DNA from: an endosymbiont of unidentified scaly snail isolate Monju | Lineage (GTDB): Bacteria > Pseudomonadota > Gammaproteobacteria > Chromatiales > Chromatiaceae | Length of the DNA stretch: 64,000 nt | Direction: 5' to 3' | NCBI RefSeq assembly: GCF_000801295.1 | Contig: NZ_AP012978.1 | Coordinates: forward strand, 434,001-498,000 | Shown here: positions 9,507 through 17,997 of the stretch, one piece after another | Layout: the number at the start of each line of letters is the position of its first letter | Numbering within the stretch: position 1 is the stretch's first letter | Translations under genes and position numbers: made by a program | Notes under the pieces: generated by a model | Told to the model about the DNA's origin: nothing | Databases searched by the model: none | Seen by the model: the letters and a program-made list of their open reading frames with translations, nothing else

Positions 9507-11516
9507 GTGAACGACAAGCGGCAAACACGCAGCTGCCAGGTGCTGGCCGGAGATCGGGAGCGCGCGCTGGCGCTGTTGCGCGTGGCGCTGGCGGCGGGTG
9601 TGTCGCGGTCTTGCCTGTGGTTTGGCGAGGCCGCGCCGGACGGTGTGCGGCGGCTCGGCCGGCACGATTACCTCGATGCCCTGGGCTGCGAATGCGACCT
9701 TCTGGTGTACGACGCCCATGCCGGCCTGTATCCCGACGTGCTGGCGGCCCTGCTGGGTACCTTGCGAGGCGGTGGCGTGCTGGTCCTGCTTTCTCCGTCC
9801 TGGGCGCAGTGGGCGGCCTTCGACGACCCGGCGCTGGCCGGCCTGGCCCCCTGGCCGCTGGGGAGCACCGATGTCGGGCGGCGCTTCCTGCAGCGACTTC
9901 AGGACCAGTTCGCCGCCTCGCCGGTAGTGCGCATCCTCGATGTGGACGGGACCGAGTCTCTGGTTCTGCCACCAGCGGCGGCGCCAGTGCATTCCCCGGA
10001 ATTGAACGAAGATCAGCACCGGGTGGTCGAGGCATTGCTCCGGGTGGTGACCGGCCATGCCCGGCGCCCGCTGCTGCTCACCGCCGACCGGGGGCGCGGC
10101 AAGAGCACTGCCCTCGGCGCCGGCCTGGCGCGGCTGCTGCGTGAACGGTCGTGCCGGGTGGCCGTGCTGGCACCGACACGACGCGCCGTGGAAGCGCTGT
10201 TCGCGCGTCTGCACCGTGATCTGCCGGATGCCGGCGGTGAGGTGCGCTACTGGCGGCCCGCCGACTTCCTGGCCGAAGCGCCGGATTGCGATCTGCTGGT
10301 GATCGACGAGGCCGCCGCCCTGGGCGTGCCGCTGTTGCAGACGCTGGCCGAGCGTTACAACCGGGTCGTCTTCAGCACCACGGTGCAGGGCTACGAGGGC
10401 AGCGGGCGCGGCTTCGTGCAGCGCTTCCTCGCCTGGCTGAACGAACGGTTTCGCGCTTGTCGGCATCTCGAGCTCTCCGCCCCGGTGCGCTGGGCGCCGG
10501 GCGATCCCCTGGAGGCGCTGGCGAACCGCCTGTTCCTGCTGGATGCCGAGGCGTTGCCGCCGGTGCAGGGTGTGCCACGCTACCGTTGGCTGGAACGCGA
10601 TGCACTGGCACAGGAGGAGGCGCTGTTGCGCCAGGTATTTGGCCTGCTGGTCAGCGCCCACTATCGCACTCGGCCATCGGATCTTCGGCAGTTGCTCGAT
10701 GCGCCGGGGGTGTCGGTGCTGGTGGCCGAATGTGCTGGACAGGTGATCGGCGTGTTGCTGGCGGCCGCCGAGGGCGGGCTGGATGCGGCGCTGGCCGAGG
10801 CGGTGTGCGCCGGTCGACGACGCCCCCGTGGCCATCCCCTGTTGCAGTCGCTGGCCACGCACGGCGGCTGGTGCCAGGCGCCGACCTTGCGCCTGTTGCG
10901 GATCATGCGTATCGCGGTGGACGAGCGCCATCGCCGCGCGGGTATCGGCAGCGGCCTGCTGGCACGGGCGCGTGAGCGCGCCGAGGCGGAGGGCTTCGAC
11001 CTGCTTGGCTCCCGCTATGGCGTGTCGCCCGGTCTGTTGCGTTTCTGGCAGCAGAACGGCTACCGGGTGGTGCGCATCGGGCACCGCGTGGACCCCGCGA
11101 GTGCCGCCCACTCGGTGCAGATGCTCGCGTCGCTGAGTACGGCCGGCGAGGCACTGTGCGATGCGGCCTGTGCGCGCTTTCTGGACGATCTGCCCTGGCG
11201 CCTGCTCTCGGGGCTGGCCGGGCTGGACCCGGGCGTGGTGTCCGGGCTGTTTCGCCAGGCCGGCGGGGACTGGGCGGCGCCCGATGCACAGACACTTGCG
11301 GATGTGAGGCACTTCGCCCTTGGTCGGCGTGACTTCGAGGATGCCCTGCCGTCTCTGCGCCGAGGGCTCTGTGCCTGGCTCGCCAGGGAGGACGCAGGCG
11401 AGAACGGTGCGCTACTGGTGCGGTGCGTGCTCCAGGGCCGGCGGCCGACGCGTGAACAGGTCGCGATGTTGCGTCGCTTGTTCGCGGCGGGGACGCCGCT
11501 CCTGCAATCCCGGTAG
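9507..11516 (+). CDS. tmcA: tRNA(Met) cytidine acetyltransferase TmcA
   Basis: Acetylates the wobble cytidine of elongator tRNA-Met (ac4C34) with acetyl-CoA and ATP, preventing misreading of Ile codons. Visible parts: an N-terminal TmcA domain; a helicase-like ATPase module with Walker A DRGRGKST and Walker B LLVIDEAAALGVPLL; FSTTVQGYEGSGRGF, typical of the family; and a GNAT domain with RIMRIAVDERHRRAGIGSGLL. The GTG at 9507 is preferred: GAGGTG precedes it at 8 bases and the 669-aa length matches E. coli TmcA (671). Longer in-frame starts at 9417 or 9480 would overlap the divergent transporter leader. The last 12 codons are supplied by a REP-like repeat (11481-11502), giving the tail AAGTPLLQSR. 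Confidence 0.93.
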   Translation: MNDKRQTRSCQVLAGDRERALALLRVALAAGVSRSCLWFGEAAPDGVRRLGRHDYLDALGCECDLLVYDAHAGLYPDVLAALLGTLRGGGVLVLLSPSWAQWAAFDDPALAGLAPWPLGSTDVGRRFLQRLQDQFAASPVVRILDVDGTESLVLPPAAAPVHSPELNEDQHRVVEALLRVVTGHARRPLLLTADRGRGKSTALGAGLARLLRERSCRVAVLAPTRRAVEALFARLHRDLPDAGGEVRYWRPADFLAEAPDCDLLVIDEAAALGVPLLQTLAERYNRVVFSTTVQGYEGSGRGFVQRFLAWLNERFRACRHLELSAPVRWAPGDPLEALANRLFLLDAEALPPVQGVPRYRWLERDALAQEEALLRQVFGLLVSAHYRTRPSDLRQLLDAPGVSVLVAECAGQVIGVLLAAAEGGLDAALAEAVCAGRRRPRGHPLLQSLATHGGWCQAPTLRLLRIMRIAVDERHRRAGIGSGLLARARERAEAEGFDLLGSRYGVSPGLLRFWQQNGYRVVRIGHRVDPASAAHSVQMLASLSTAGEALCDAACARFLDDLPWRLLSGLAGLDPGVVSGLFRQAGGDWAAPDAQTLADVRHFALGRRDFEDALPSLRRGLCAWLAREDAGENGALLVRCVLQGRRPTREQVAMLRRLFAAGTPLLQSR

Positions 11517-11537
11517 GAGGCCTGTCCCCGGGCCGAA
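11481..11537. repeat. REP-like repeat overlapping the tmcA stop codon
   Basis: TTCGCGGCGGGGACGCCGCT (11481-11500) is followed, 11 bases after the unit ends at 11502, by GGTAGGAGGCCTGTCCCCGG (11512-11531) and GCCGAA. The same two-part unit recurs in tandem at 53619-53763, and its first half occurs inverted at 29677-29698. The first half has an internal palindrome (GGCGGGGACGCC). Here it encodes the TmcA C-terminus. Confidence 0.75.
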
Positions 11538-11612
11538 CGGGGATTGACCCCGGACCGGCGCGTCCCTACATTGCGAAGGACAACAACCGACCATCATCGT
11601 GAGGAAGCATCC

Positions 11613-12089
11613 ATGTCAGTAGAGGGGCTCAAGGCGGGCGACAAGGCGCCGGCGTTCGAATTGCCGGACGCCGACATGAACATGGTCCGTTCGGCCGATC
11701 TGGCCGGTCGGCCCTACGTGATCTACTTCTATCCGAAGGACGACACCCCGGGCTGCACCATGGAGGCGCAGGAATTCACCGAACTGATGGACGAGTTCCA
11801 GCGGCTGAACGCCGCCCTGCTGGGCGTGAGCCGTGACAACTGCATGAAGCACGCCGAGTTCCGCGACAAGTATGGCCTGGGCGTGACCTTGCTGGCCGAT
11901 GTCGATGGCCAGCTCTGCGAGGCCTACGGCGTGTGGCAGGAAAGGGAAAGGAACGGTGAGAAACGCAAGGGCATCGTGCGTTCCACCTTTATCGTCGATA
12001 GCGAGGGCGTGATCCGTCACGCCGAGTACGGGGTCTCGCCCAAGGGACACGCCGAACAGGTTCTCGAGGTGCTGCGCAGCCTGTCCTGA
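11613..12089 (+). CDS. bcp: Thioredoxin-dependent peroxiredoxin, Bcp/PrxQ family
   Basis: 158-aa cytosolic peroxidase reducing hydroperoxides. Peroxidatic Cys sits in YPKDDTPGCTMEAQEF with the expected Thr and Pro; FIVDSEGVIRH is the conserved C-terminal strand. The resolving Cys usually five residues after the peroxidatic one (PGCTxxAC in E. coli) is absent (Gln-Glu here). Other Cys residues are in DNCMKH and LCEAYGVW, so it is either 1-Cys type or uses another resolver. The start at 11613 has GAGGAA ahead; the frame is open further upstream but only into the repeat region. It is probably monocistronic. Confidence 0.93.
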   Translation: MSVEGLKAGDKAPAFELPDADMNMVRSADLAGRPYVIYFYPKDDTPGCTMEAQEFTELMDEFQRLNAALLGVSRDNCMKHAEFRDKYGLGVTLLADVDGQLCEAYGVWQERERNGEKRKGIVRSTFIVDSEGVIRHAEYGVSPKGHAEQVLEVLRSLS

Positions 12090-12100
12090 TCGGTGGTTGT

Positions 12101-12290
12101 TAACTAAGTCAACACCACAGAGGACACAGGGGATGTGAAGTTGGAGGTTGTCCCGGCGGGATCGTAACCCGCTGCCAACGGACCGAGGTCCATCAGCAGG
12201 AAGGTCCGCGCTCCGCCTTTTGCCACCGTCAAGCTCTGTGTGCTCTGTGTTCTCTGTGGTTGATCAAACCTGTGGTTGATCAAACCGCAG
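12101..12290. repeat. Palindromic dispersed repeat, CACAGAGGACACAG family
   Basis: Gene-free stretch between bcp and the next operon. Left arm CCACAGAGGACACAGG (from 12113) is matched inverted by CTGTGTTCTCTGTGG around 12245-12260. The right arm is followed by two direct copies of GTGGTTGATCAAACC (12256-12270, 12272-12286). Related palindromes stand at 56359-56425 and 62691-62949. Confidence 0.6.
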
Positions 12291-12322
12291 AGAGGGCGCC
12301 AGGTTCCCGTTTTCGCAGGGGC

Positions 12323-12886
12323 TCATCCTGCTCGCCGCGCCAGGTAGGCGATGGGGCCGGGGGAGTCGTGCACCTCGACGCTCAGGGTGGCCTGCGCCGC
12401 GAACCAGCCGGCCACCGCCTCGGCTTCTTCCCGCCCGCCGGCATGGCCACGATACACCAGCACCGAGAGCAGCCCGCCGGGGCGCAGCAGGGCGCTCGCC
12501 TGCACCAGCGCGGCCAAGGTGGTGTCCGGGCGGGTGACCAGGCCGTGATCACCGCCCGGCAGATAGCCCAGGTTGAAGGTCACCGCGGCGACCTGGCCGG
12601 TCAGGTCCTCGGGCAGGTGCTCGCGCATCTTTTCGTGCCCGGCCAGGTGCAGGGTCACGCGTTCGGCCAACCCGGCCTGCGCGAGGCGCTCCTGTGTGGC
12701 CTCGAGCGCCTGCGGCTGGATATCGAAGGCATGCACCCGGCCGCCGGGGGTGATCTGCCGGGCGAGGAAAAGGGTATCGTGGCCGTTGCCGGCGGTGGCG
12801 TCGATGGCAATATCGCCCGGCGCCAGCACGTCAGCGAGCCGCTGGTGGGCGAGTGCGGTCAACGGTTGGCGGCGCGGCTCAGGCAT
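12323..12886 (-). CDS. SAM-dependent methyltransferase, YtqB/MnmM family
   Basis: 187-aa class I methyltransferase. SAM-binding motif I reads IDATAGNGHDTLFLA and motif II HAFDIQPQALE. The segments FNLGYLPGGDHGLVTRPDTT and VYRGHAGGREEAEA are close to Bacillus YtqB, the enzyme (MnmM, from memory) that methylates nm5s2U to mnm5s2U in tRNA wobble position 34. Start at 12886: the ATG overlaps the stop of the upstream FAD oxidoreductase by 8 bases (ATGCCTGA), implying translational coupling. In E. coli the equivalent two steps are done by the bifunctional MnmC, so the pair here could be a two-gene substitute. An older label, putative rRNA methylase, is the main alternative. Confidence 0.8.
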   Translation of the reverse strand: MPEPRRQPLTALAHQRLADVLAPGDIAIDATAGNGHDTLFLARQITPGGRVHAFDIQPQALEATQERLAQAGLAERVTLHLAGHEKMREHLPEDLTGQVAAVTFNLGYLPGGDHGLVTRPDTTLAALVQASALLRPGGLLSVLVYRGHAGGREEAEAVAGWFAAQATLSVEVHDSPGPIAYLARRAG

Positions 12887-13931
12887 GGCGGGCGATGTCG
12901 GTCTCGGCAGGCAGCGGGCGGCCGTCGAGCAGCCAGTCGGCCATGCGTTCGGCATGCCAGGGAATGCTCAGGGCGCCGCGCGCGCCAAAGCCGTTGAACA
13001 GGTGCAGCCGCGGCTCGCGCGGGTGGGTGCCCAGGAAGGACTGGCGGTCGGCGGTGGCCGGGCGCACCCCGGCGGCCTCTTCGACCACCGTCACCCCGGC
13101 CGGATCTTCGAGCAGCCCGTGCAAGCCGAGGTGCAGTGTCTCGCGTTCTTCCTCGCTTACCGGGCCTTCGAGTCGCCGGTGGGCATGGGTGGCGCCGAAG
13201 CGGTAACCGCCATCGGCCAGCGGGATCAGCCAGTGTGCGCCGTTGATGATGTGCCGGCACAGGCGGTGCAGTCCGTCCAGGCGCTGGATCACGCCGCGGT
13301 CGGGTTGCAGCGGCAGCCAGTCGAACCAGGGATTGTCGCGCATCCGGTAGCCCTCGCAGCAGACCAGGTGGGCGGCGCGCTCGCCGTGCAGTTCCACTCC
13401 GTCGGGTGTGATGCGCAGTGTGCGCAGATCGACGGCGACCTGCCGCCAGGCGTCTTGTCTGTGCAGCCAGTCGCGCAGGGCATCGAGCAGGCGTGGCAGT
13501 TCCACGTAGCCGGTGTGCGATTGCAGAAAGCCACCGTGTGGTGCGCGGATGCCGGAGTCAGCTTCGCCGGATCCGAAGCGCGCGCCCAGCCAGTCGGCCA
13601 CCGCCGGATTGTCGCGCTGGCGATCGAAAAAGCGGACCTGCTCGGGCGAGCGGAACAGGCGTTGCATGGGGATGGTGTGCACGAAAGCAGGCTGGCCCAG
13701 TTGGCGGGCGAGGGCGGCGTAGGTGCTGTGCATGGCGGCCAGCCAGTCGGCAGTGCGCGGGTGGGCATTGAAGCGCATGCCGGCCAGCGGGTTGATCAGA
13801 CCGGCAGCGACCCGTGAGCTGGCGGTGCGGTGGCCGTCGTCGAGCACACGCACCTGCTGGCCACGACGGATCAGCGTCCAGGCCAGCAGGCTGCCGGCCA
13901 GTCCCTGCCCGATGATCAGGTAGTCAGGCAT
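12879..13931 (-). CDS. FAD-dependent oxidoreductase, DAO family, MnmC(o)-like
   Basis: 350-aa flavoprotein. N-terminal dinucleotide motif YLIIGQGLAGSLLAWTL; a substrate domain in the middle; C-terminal FNGFGARGALSIPWHAERMA followed by LLDGRPLP, which resembles the LGSRGL end of the oxidase domain of MnmC. In MnmC that domain removes the carboxymethyl group from cmnm5U to give nm5U. The partner methylase follows with an 8-base overlap, and plsC precedes with another 8-base overlap of the same sequence (ATGCCTGA at 13924-13931). A general glycine-oxidase-like activity is the alternative. Family assignment is firm; the tRNA role is inference from the neighbour. Confidence 0.78.
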   Translation of the reverse strand: MPDYLIIGQGLAGSLLAWTLIRRGQQVRVLDDGHRTASSRVAAGLINPLAGMRFNAHPRTADWLAAMHSTYAALARQLGQPAFVHTIPMQRLFRSPEQVRFFDRQRDNPAVADWLGARFGSGEADSGIRAPHGGFLQSHTGYVELPRLLDALRDWLHRQDAWRQVAVDLRTLRITPDGVELHGERAAHLVCCEGYRMRDNPWFDWLPLQPDRGVIQRLDGLHRLCRHIINGAHWLIPLADGGYRFGATHAHRRLEGPVSEEERETLHLGLHGLLEDPAGVTVVEEAAGVRPATADRQSFLGTHPREPRLHLFNGFGARGALSIPWHAERMADWLLDGRPLPAETDIARHA

Positions 13932-14664
13932 GATCTTCCACCACGGTGACGATGGCCTCGCGCGCGCGCGTGGCCAGGGTCTTGCTGTCGCTGTTGGCGG
14001 AGGCCAGCAGCGGCAGAAAATGCACCTCGATGGTGCTGCCGGGGCGCCCCAGCAGCCCCAGCAGGTTGGCGAGCAGGGTCTGGTCGCCGGTATAGGGGGC
14101 CACCGGATCGTGATGGCCATCGACCCGGTAACGCAGGGCCACCGAGGCCACCGGTGCGCCCGCCTCGATGGCGGCGGCGAACAGGCGCGAGAAGAAGGGA
14201 CGTACCGAGCGGCCGTCGCTGGTGGTGCCCTCGGGAAACAAGGCGAGCATGCTGCCGTGCCGCAGGCGCTCGGCAATGGCCCCGCGGATCTGAGCCGACT
14301 GGCCACTGCCGCGACGGATGAACAGGGTGCCCATGCGCATCGCCAGCCAGCCGATCAATGGCCAGCGGCGCACCTCGGCCTTGGACAGGAATGCCGTGGG
14401 CAGCAGGTAACCGAGCACAGTGATGTCTAGCCAGGAGACGTGATTGGCCACCACCAGGGCCGGGGGGGCGGGCGGCTCGCCGTGGACCTCGATGCGCAGG
14501 TTCAGGATGCGCAGCAGCCGGTGGTGCCACCAGCGGACGATGCGCCAGTCGACCTGCCGGCGGCTCCCGCTGTTGCGCCGGGTGGCGACCGGCACCAGCA
14601 ACACGCCTGCCAGCAGGTGCAGCATGATCAGGACGGTGCGCCAGGGGATCCGCAGCAGATGCAT
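13924..14664 (-). CDS. plsC: 1-acyl-sn-glycerol-3-phosphate acyltransferase (PlsC-like)
   Basis: 246-aa inner-membrane acyltransferase making phosphatidic acid from lysophosphatidate and acyl-ACP/CoA. It shows an N-terminal hydrophobic segment, then the catalytic HX4D motif NHVSWLD, block II-like FIRRGSGQ, and the glycerol-phosphate-binding FPEGTTSDG. The ATG at 14664 shares one base with the stop of the upstream methyltransferase (TGATG); a TTG one codon earlier is less likely. It belongs to the four-gene overlapping minus-strand operon. Other enzymes with this fold (ornithine-lipid acyltransferase OlsA) cannot be excluded. Confidence 0.87.
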   Translation of the reverse strand: MHLLRIPWRTVLIMLHLLAGVLLVPVATRRNSGSRRQVDWRIVRWWHHRLLRILNLRIEVHGEPPAPPALVVANHVSWLDITVLGYLLPTAFLSKAEVRRWPLIGWLAMRMGTLFIRRGSGQSAQIRGAIAERLRHGSMLALFPEGTTSDGRSVRPFFSRLFAAAIEAGAPVASVALRYRVDGHHDPVAPYTGDQTLLANLLGLLGRPGSTIEVHFLPLLASANSDSKTLATRAREAIVTVVEDHA

Positions 14665-15240
14665 CAATCCTTTCCGTGCTGGCGGACGTACTCGTACATC
14701 ACGATTGCCGCGGCCACGCTGGCATTCAGGCTCTCCATCTGTCCGAACAGCGGGATGCGCAAGGTCTGCATGCCCGGATAGTCGGTCGGCTCGAAGCTGA
14801 GGCCGAACTCCTCGTTGCCCACCACAAAGGCGCTTTTCTCCGCCAGCGTGATCTGGCGCAGGTCGTGTTCACCGTCGGCGGTCAGGGCATAGTAAGGTGT
14901 AATCCCGGTCGCACAGGTCTGTCCAGGCGCTGTCGAAAGTCTCGTGGAAGCGGGCTGGCACCTTGCGAAAGGCCCCCTTGGCGGGGGCGGTGTCGAACAC
15001 CCCGATGTTCACCAGGTGCACCTCGGCGCCACCAAAGGCCTGCACGCTGCGGAAGATCTTGGGTACGTTGAAGCCGGCCTTGAGATGATCGAGCACGAAG
15101 GCGAAGGTGTGTGGACCGGGCTGTGCCAGCACGTTGCGCTGCCGGTCCTTGTGGTAGCGCTGTTCGATCTGCTTCTGTCGTGCCAGCCGGGCGGCGCGGC
15201 GTTGCGAGCGGGTGAGCGGGATTTCGGCGTCGTTGGTCAT
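14664..15240 (-). pseudogene. TrmH/SpoU-family RNA methyltransferase, frameshifted
   Basis: SPOUT-class 2'-O-methyltransferase for tRNA or rRNA. The 5' frame (ATG at 15240) gives a basic N-terminus (TRSQRRAARLARQKQ), FVLDHLKAGFNVPKIFRSVQAFG and DYT. The 3' frame continues as YYALTADGEHDLRQI, VGNEEFGLS and the SAM-knot motif GQMESLNASVAAAIVMYEY. The join falls at the AA pair at 14894-14895 (plus strand); removing one base gives DYTYYALTADG and a 191-aa protein. There is no long homopolymer here, so the case for sequencing error is weaker than for the others. It heads the plsC / FAD oxidoreductase / methylase operon. The RNA target is unknown. Confidence 0.78.
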
Positions 15241-15482
15241 GGGGCGGAAACCGTGAGCGAGAGGCAGGAATTGTAACCCCTGCGTCCCTGCCTGGGACCT
15301 TCCCCGGTTGCCGACCGCGGGGGTGAACGAGACTTCCCTCCCCGGGAGACAGGGCGTCCGTCCCCGGGCTGATGGACTGTCTACGGGGCGGGGGAATCCG
15401 GAGGGTGCCGATACGCGAGGTGCGACGCGCCGCCCGTTTCGGCGTAAAATAATTCGCTTTCCCGCTTGATTTGGACCATCGC
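15241..15482. other. Divergent intergenic region upstream of dxs
   Basis: Holds a GC-rich CCCCGGG repeat-like segment (15338-15370) that loosely resembles the REP-like family. A good -10 hexamer, TAAAAT, lies at 15445-15450 facing dxs; I see no convincing -35 partner. No gene is evident. Confidence 0.45.
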
Positions 15483-17372
15483 ATGACACAGGGCGACCGC
15501 GAAGCCATCGAGGCCCTGCTGGCCGAGGTCGAGACCCCCGACCGCCTGCGCCGGCTGGGGCCTGCGCGCCTGCCCGAAGTGGCCGGTGCGGTGCGGCGCT
15601 ACCTCATCGACACTGTCTCGCGCACCGGTGGCCATTTGGCCGCCGGGCTGGGCGTGGTCGAGCTGAGCGTGGCCCTGCACTACGTGTTCGACACCCCGCG
15701 TGATCGCCTGGTCTGGGACGTGGGGCACCAGGCTTATCCGCACAAGATCCTCACCGGGCGCTGGCGGCGCATGCACAGCCTGCGGCAGAAGGACGGCTTG
15801 TCGGGCTTTCTCAAGCGTGACGAATCCGGGTACGACGCCTTCGGCGCCGGGCATTCCAGTACCTCCGTCAGCGCGGCGCTGGGCATGGCGGTGGCGGCAC
15901 GCGCCCAGGGTATCGAGCGTGAGCACATCGCGGTGATCGGCGACGGTGCCCTGTCGGCCGGCATGGCCTTCGAGGCGCTGAATCATGCCGGGTCCATCGA
16001 CGCCGACCTGCTGGTGATCCTCAACGACAATGACATGTCCATCTCGCCGCCGGTGGGGGCGATCAGCAACTACCTGGCCCGGGTGCTCTCCAGCCGTTTC
16101 TACAATCGCATGCGCGAGGGCAGCAAGCAGGTGCTCGACAAGGTGCCCGGCATGAAGGACCTGGCGCACCGCTGGGAAGAACACATGAAGGGCATGTTCA
16201 TGCCCGGCACCCTGTTCGAGGAACTGGGCTTCACCTATATCGGCCCCATCGACGGTCACGATCTGCCGCTGCTGGTCTCCACCCTGGAGAACATGCGCGA
16301 GATGCACGGCCCGCGCTTCCTGCATGTGGTCACCCAGAAGGGCCGTGGCTTCGCCCCCGCCGAGGGAGACCCCTGCGTCTACCACGGTGTCACTCCCTTC
16401 AATCCCGAGACGGGCAAGATGGAATCCAGGGCCGGGGGGCGCAGCTTCACCTCGGTGTTCTCCGACTGGATCTGCGACCTGGCCGCGCAGGACGAACGGG
16501 TGATGGCCATCACCCCGGCGATGTGCGAGGGCTCGGGGCTGGTGGCCTTTGCCAAGCGTTTCCCCGAGCGTTACCACGACGTGGGCATCGCCGAGCAGCA
16601 CGCGGTGACCTTTGCCGCCGGCCTGGCCTGCGAGGGGATCAAGCCGGTGGTGGCCATCTATTCCACCTTCCTGCAGCGTGCCTACGACCAGCTGGTGCAC
16701 GACGTGGCGCTGCAGAACCTGGATGTCACCTTCGCCGTGGACCGTGCCGGTGAGGTGGGCGCCGACGGCGCCACCCATGCAGGCATCTTCGATCTCAGCT
16801 TCGCGCGTTGCGTGCCCAACATGGCGGTGCTGGCTCCGGCCGATGAGGCGGAGTGTCGTGCCTTGTTGCAGACCGCCTGGGAACACCCCGGCCCGGCGCT
16901 GGTGCGCTATCCGCGCGGGGCGGGCATCGGCACCGAGCCGGCCGCCGATCTGACCACGCTCCGCTGGGGCAAGGGTGAGCTGCGCCGGCGCGGGCAGGGG
17001 ATCGCCATCCTCAACTTCGGCACCCTGATCGACCGCGCCCTGGCGCTGGGTGAGGCGCTGGATGCCACCGTGGCCAACATGCGCTTCGTCAAGCCGTTGG
17101 ACGAGGAACTGGTGCGTGAACTGGCTCAGGAGCACCGCTTCCTGGTCACTCTCGAAGAAAACGTCGTCGCCGGCGGTGTCGGTTCAGGTGTTGGCGAATA
17201 CCTCGCTGCCGCCGGTATCGACATCCCCATTCTGCACTTCGGCCTGCCCGACCGCTGGATCGAGCAGGGCACGCAGGCCGAACAGCTCGCCGATGCCGGG
17301 CTCACCGTCGAGCAGATGCGTGAGGCGATTCGTCGCCACCTGCCTGCCGACATCAGCCTGATCGCTGGTTGA
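15483..17372 (+). CDS. dxs: 1-deoxy-D-xylulose-5-phosphate synthase
   Basis: First enzyme of the MEP isoprenoid pathway: condenses pyruvate and glyceraldehyde 3-phosphate using thiamine diphosphate. 629 aa, close to E. coli Dxs (620). ThDP-binding motif [18 protein letters not shown] with [13 protein letters not shown]; the second domain has [12 protein letters not shown] and [15 protein letters not shown]; the C-terminal domain has [18 protein letters not shown]. The ATG at 15483 is chosen over an upstream TTG at 15471. A lipoprotein gene follows after 21 bases, so co-transcription is likely. Confidence 0.96.
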   Translation: MTQGDREAIEALLAEVETPDRLRRLGPARLPEVAGAVRRYLIDTVSRTGGHLAAGLGVVELSVALHYVFDTPRDRLVWDVGHQAYPHKILTGRWRRMHSLRQKDGLSGFLKRDESGYDAFGAGHSSTSVSAALGMAVAARAQGIEREHIAVIGDGALSAGMAFEALNHAGSIDADLLVILNDNDMSISPPVGAISNYLARVLSSRFYNRMREGSKQVLDKVPGMKDLAHRWEEHMKGMFMPGTLFEELGFTYIGPIDGHDLPLLVSTLENMREMHGPRFLHVVTQKGRGFAPAEGDPCVYHGVTPFNPETGKMESRAGGRSFTSVFSDWICDLAAQDERVMAITPAMCEGSGLVAFAKRFPERYHDVGIAEQHAVTFAAGLACEGIKPVVAIYSTFLQRAYDQLVHDVALQNLDVTFAVDRAGEVGADGATHAGIFDLSFARCVPNMAVLAPADEAECRALLQTAWEHPGPALVRYPRGAGIGTEPAADLTTLRWGKGELRRRGQGIAILNFGTLIDRALALGEALDATVANMRFVKPLDEELVRELAQEHRFLVTLEENVVAGGVGSGVGEYLAAAGIDIPILHFGLPDRWIEQGTQAEQLADAGLTVEQMREAIRRHLPADISLIAG

Positions 17373-17393
17373 AACCATACGACGGATATCCTC

Positions 17394-17996
17394 ATGCGAC
17401 ACATCAAGAAAGCGATTTCCCTGTCGGTCGCCGGCGGCCTCGGGCTGACGGTACTGGCCGGCCTGAGCGGTTGCGAGCAGCCGCAACCGCCGTCCCAGTC
17501 GACCGATGCGCTGCAGGATCAGAGCCGCAACTGGTTCCTGGTCATCGAACAGACCGGCAGCAATCCCGACACCTACCGGGTGGTCGAGCAGCATCCCACC
17601 ACCGGCCCCACGCGGGTGGTGTTGCGTGACCTGAACGGTATCGAGCGCTTCCTCAGCCCGGATGAGCTGAAGGCCATCGCCGAGCAGGAGGCGATGCGCG
17701 TGGAGCAGGGCACCTCGCGACTGGCGCAGGACGGGGCGCAGCTGTCTTCCGGCGGCCTGTCGCTGGGCGAGGTCCTGCTGGCCACCGCCGCCGGTTCGCT
17801 GCTCGGCGGCATGCTCGCCAACAGCCTGATGCGGAACCGCAACTTCCAGCAGAACACCCAGCGCTATAACAGCACCCGGCCCAGCCGCCCCCCGACCAGC
17901 CTGCGCACCGGCACGGCGAGGCAGCCGCGCACCGGCTTCTTCGGCAGCCGCGGGAGCAGCGGGGCGCGTCCCGGCAGCTTCTCTTTCGGCGGCTGA
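17394..17996 (+). CDS. UPF0323 family lipoprotein
   Basis: 200-aa predicted lipoprotein. Signal sequence with lipobox LSGC (Cys27), then a conserved region with WFLVIEQ, YRVVEQHPTTGPTRVVLRDL and ERFLSPDELKAIAEQE. A Gly/Ala-rich hydrophobic segment (LSLGEVLLATAAGSLLGGML) follows, then a low-complexity Ser/Arg/Gly tail ending in GGFFGSR-like repeats. This matches the UPF0323 proteins best known from Epsilonproteobacteria. The function is unknown. The YgiC-like gene starts one base after the stop, an arrangement also seen with ygiB-ygiC in enterics, so a joint envelope role is inferred. Confidence 0.8.
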   Translation: MRHIKKAISLSVAGGLGLTVLAGLSGCEQPQPPSQSTDALQDQSRNWFLVIEQTGSNPDTYRVVEQHPTTGPTRVVLRDLNGIERFLSPDELKAIAEQEAMRVEQGTSRLAQDGAQLSSGGLSLGEVLLATAAGSLLGGMLANSLMRNRNFQQNTQRYNSTRPSRPPTSLRTGTARQPRTGFFGSRGSSGARPGSFSFGG

Positions 17997-17997
17997 G

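Noticed and set aside
8142-11312. 1056-codon minus-strand open frame across the transporter 5' region and tmcA
   Set aside because: It runs out of frame through the transporter and antisense through tmcA; no recognisable domain and low-complexity Arg/Gln/Gly composition.
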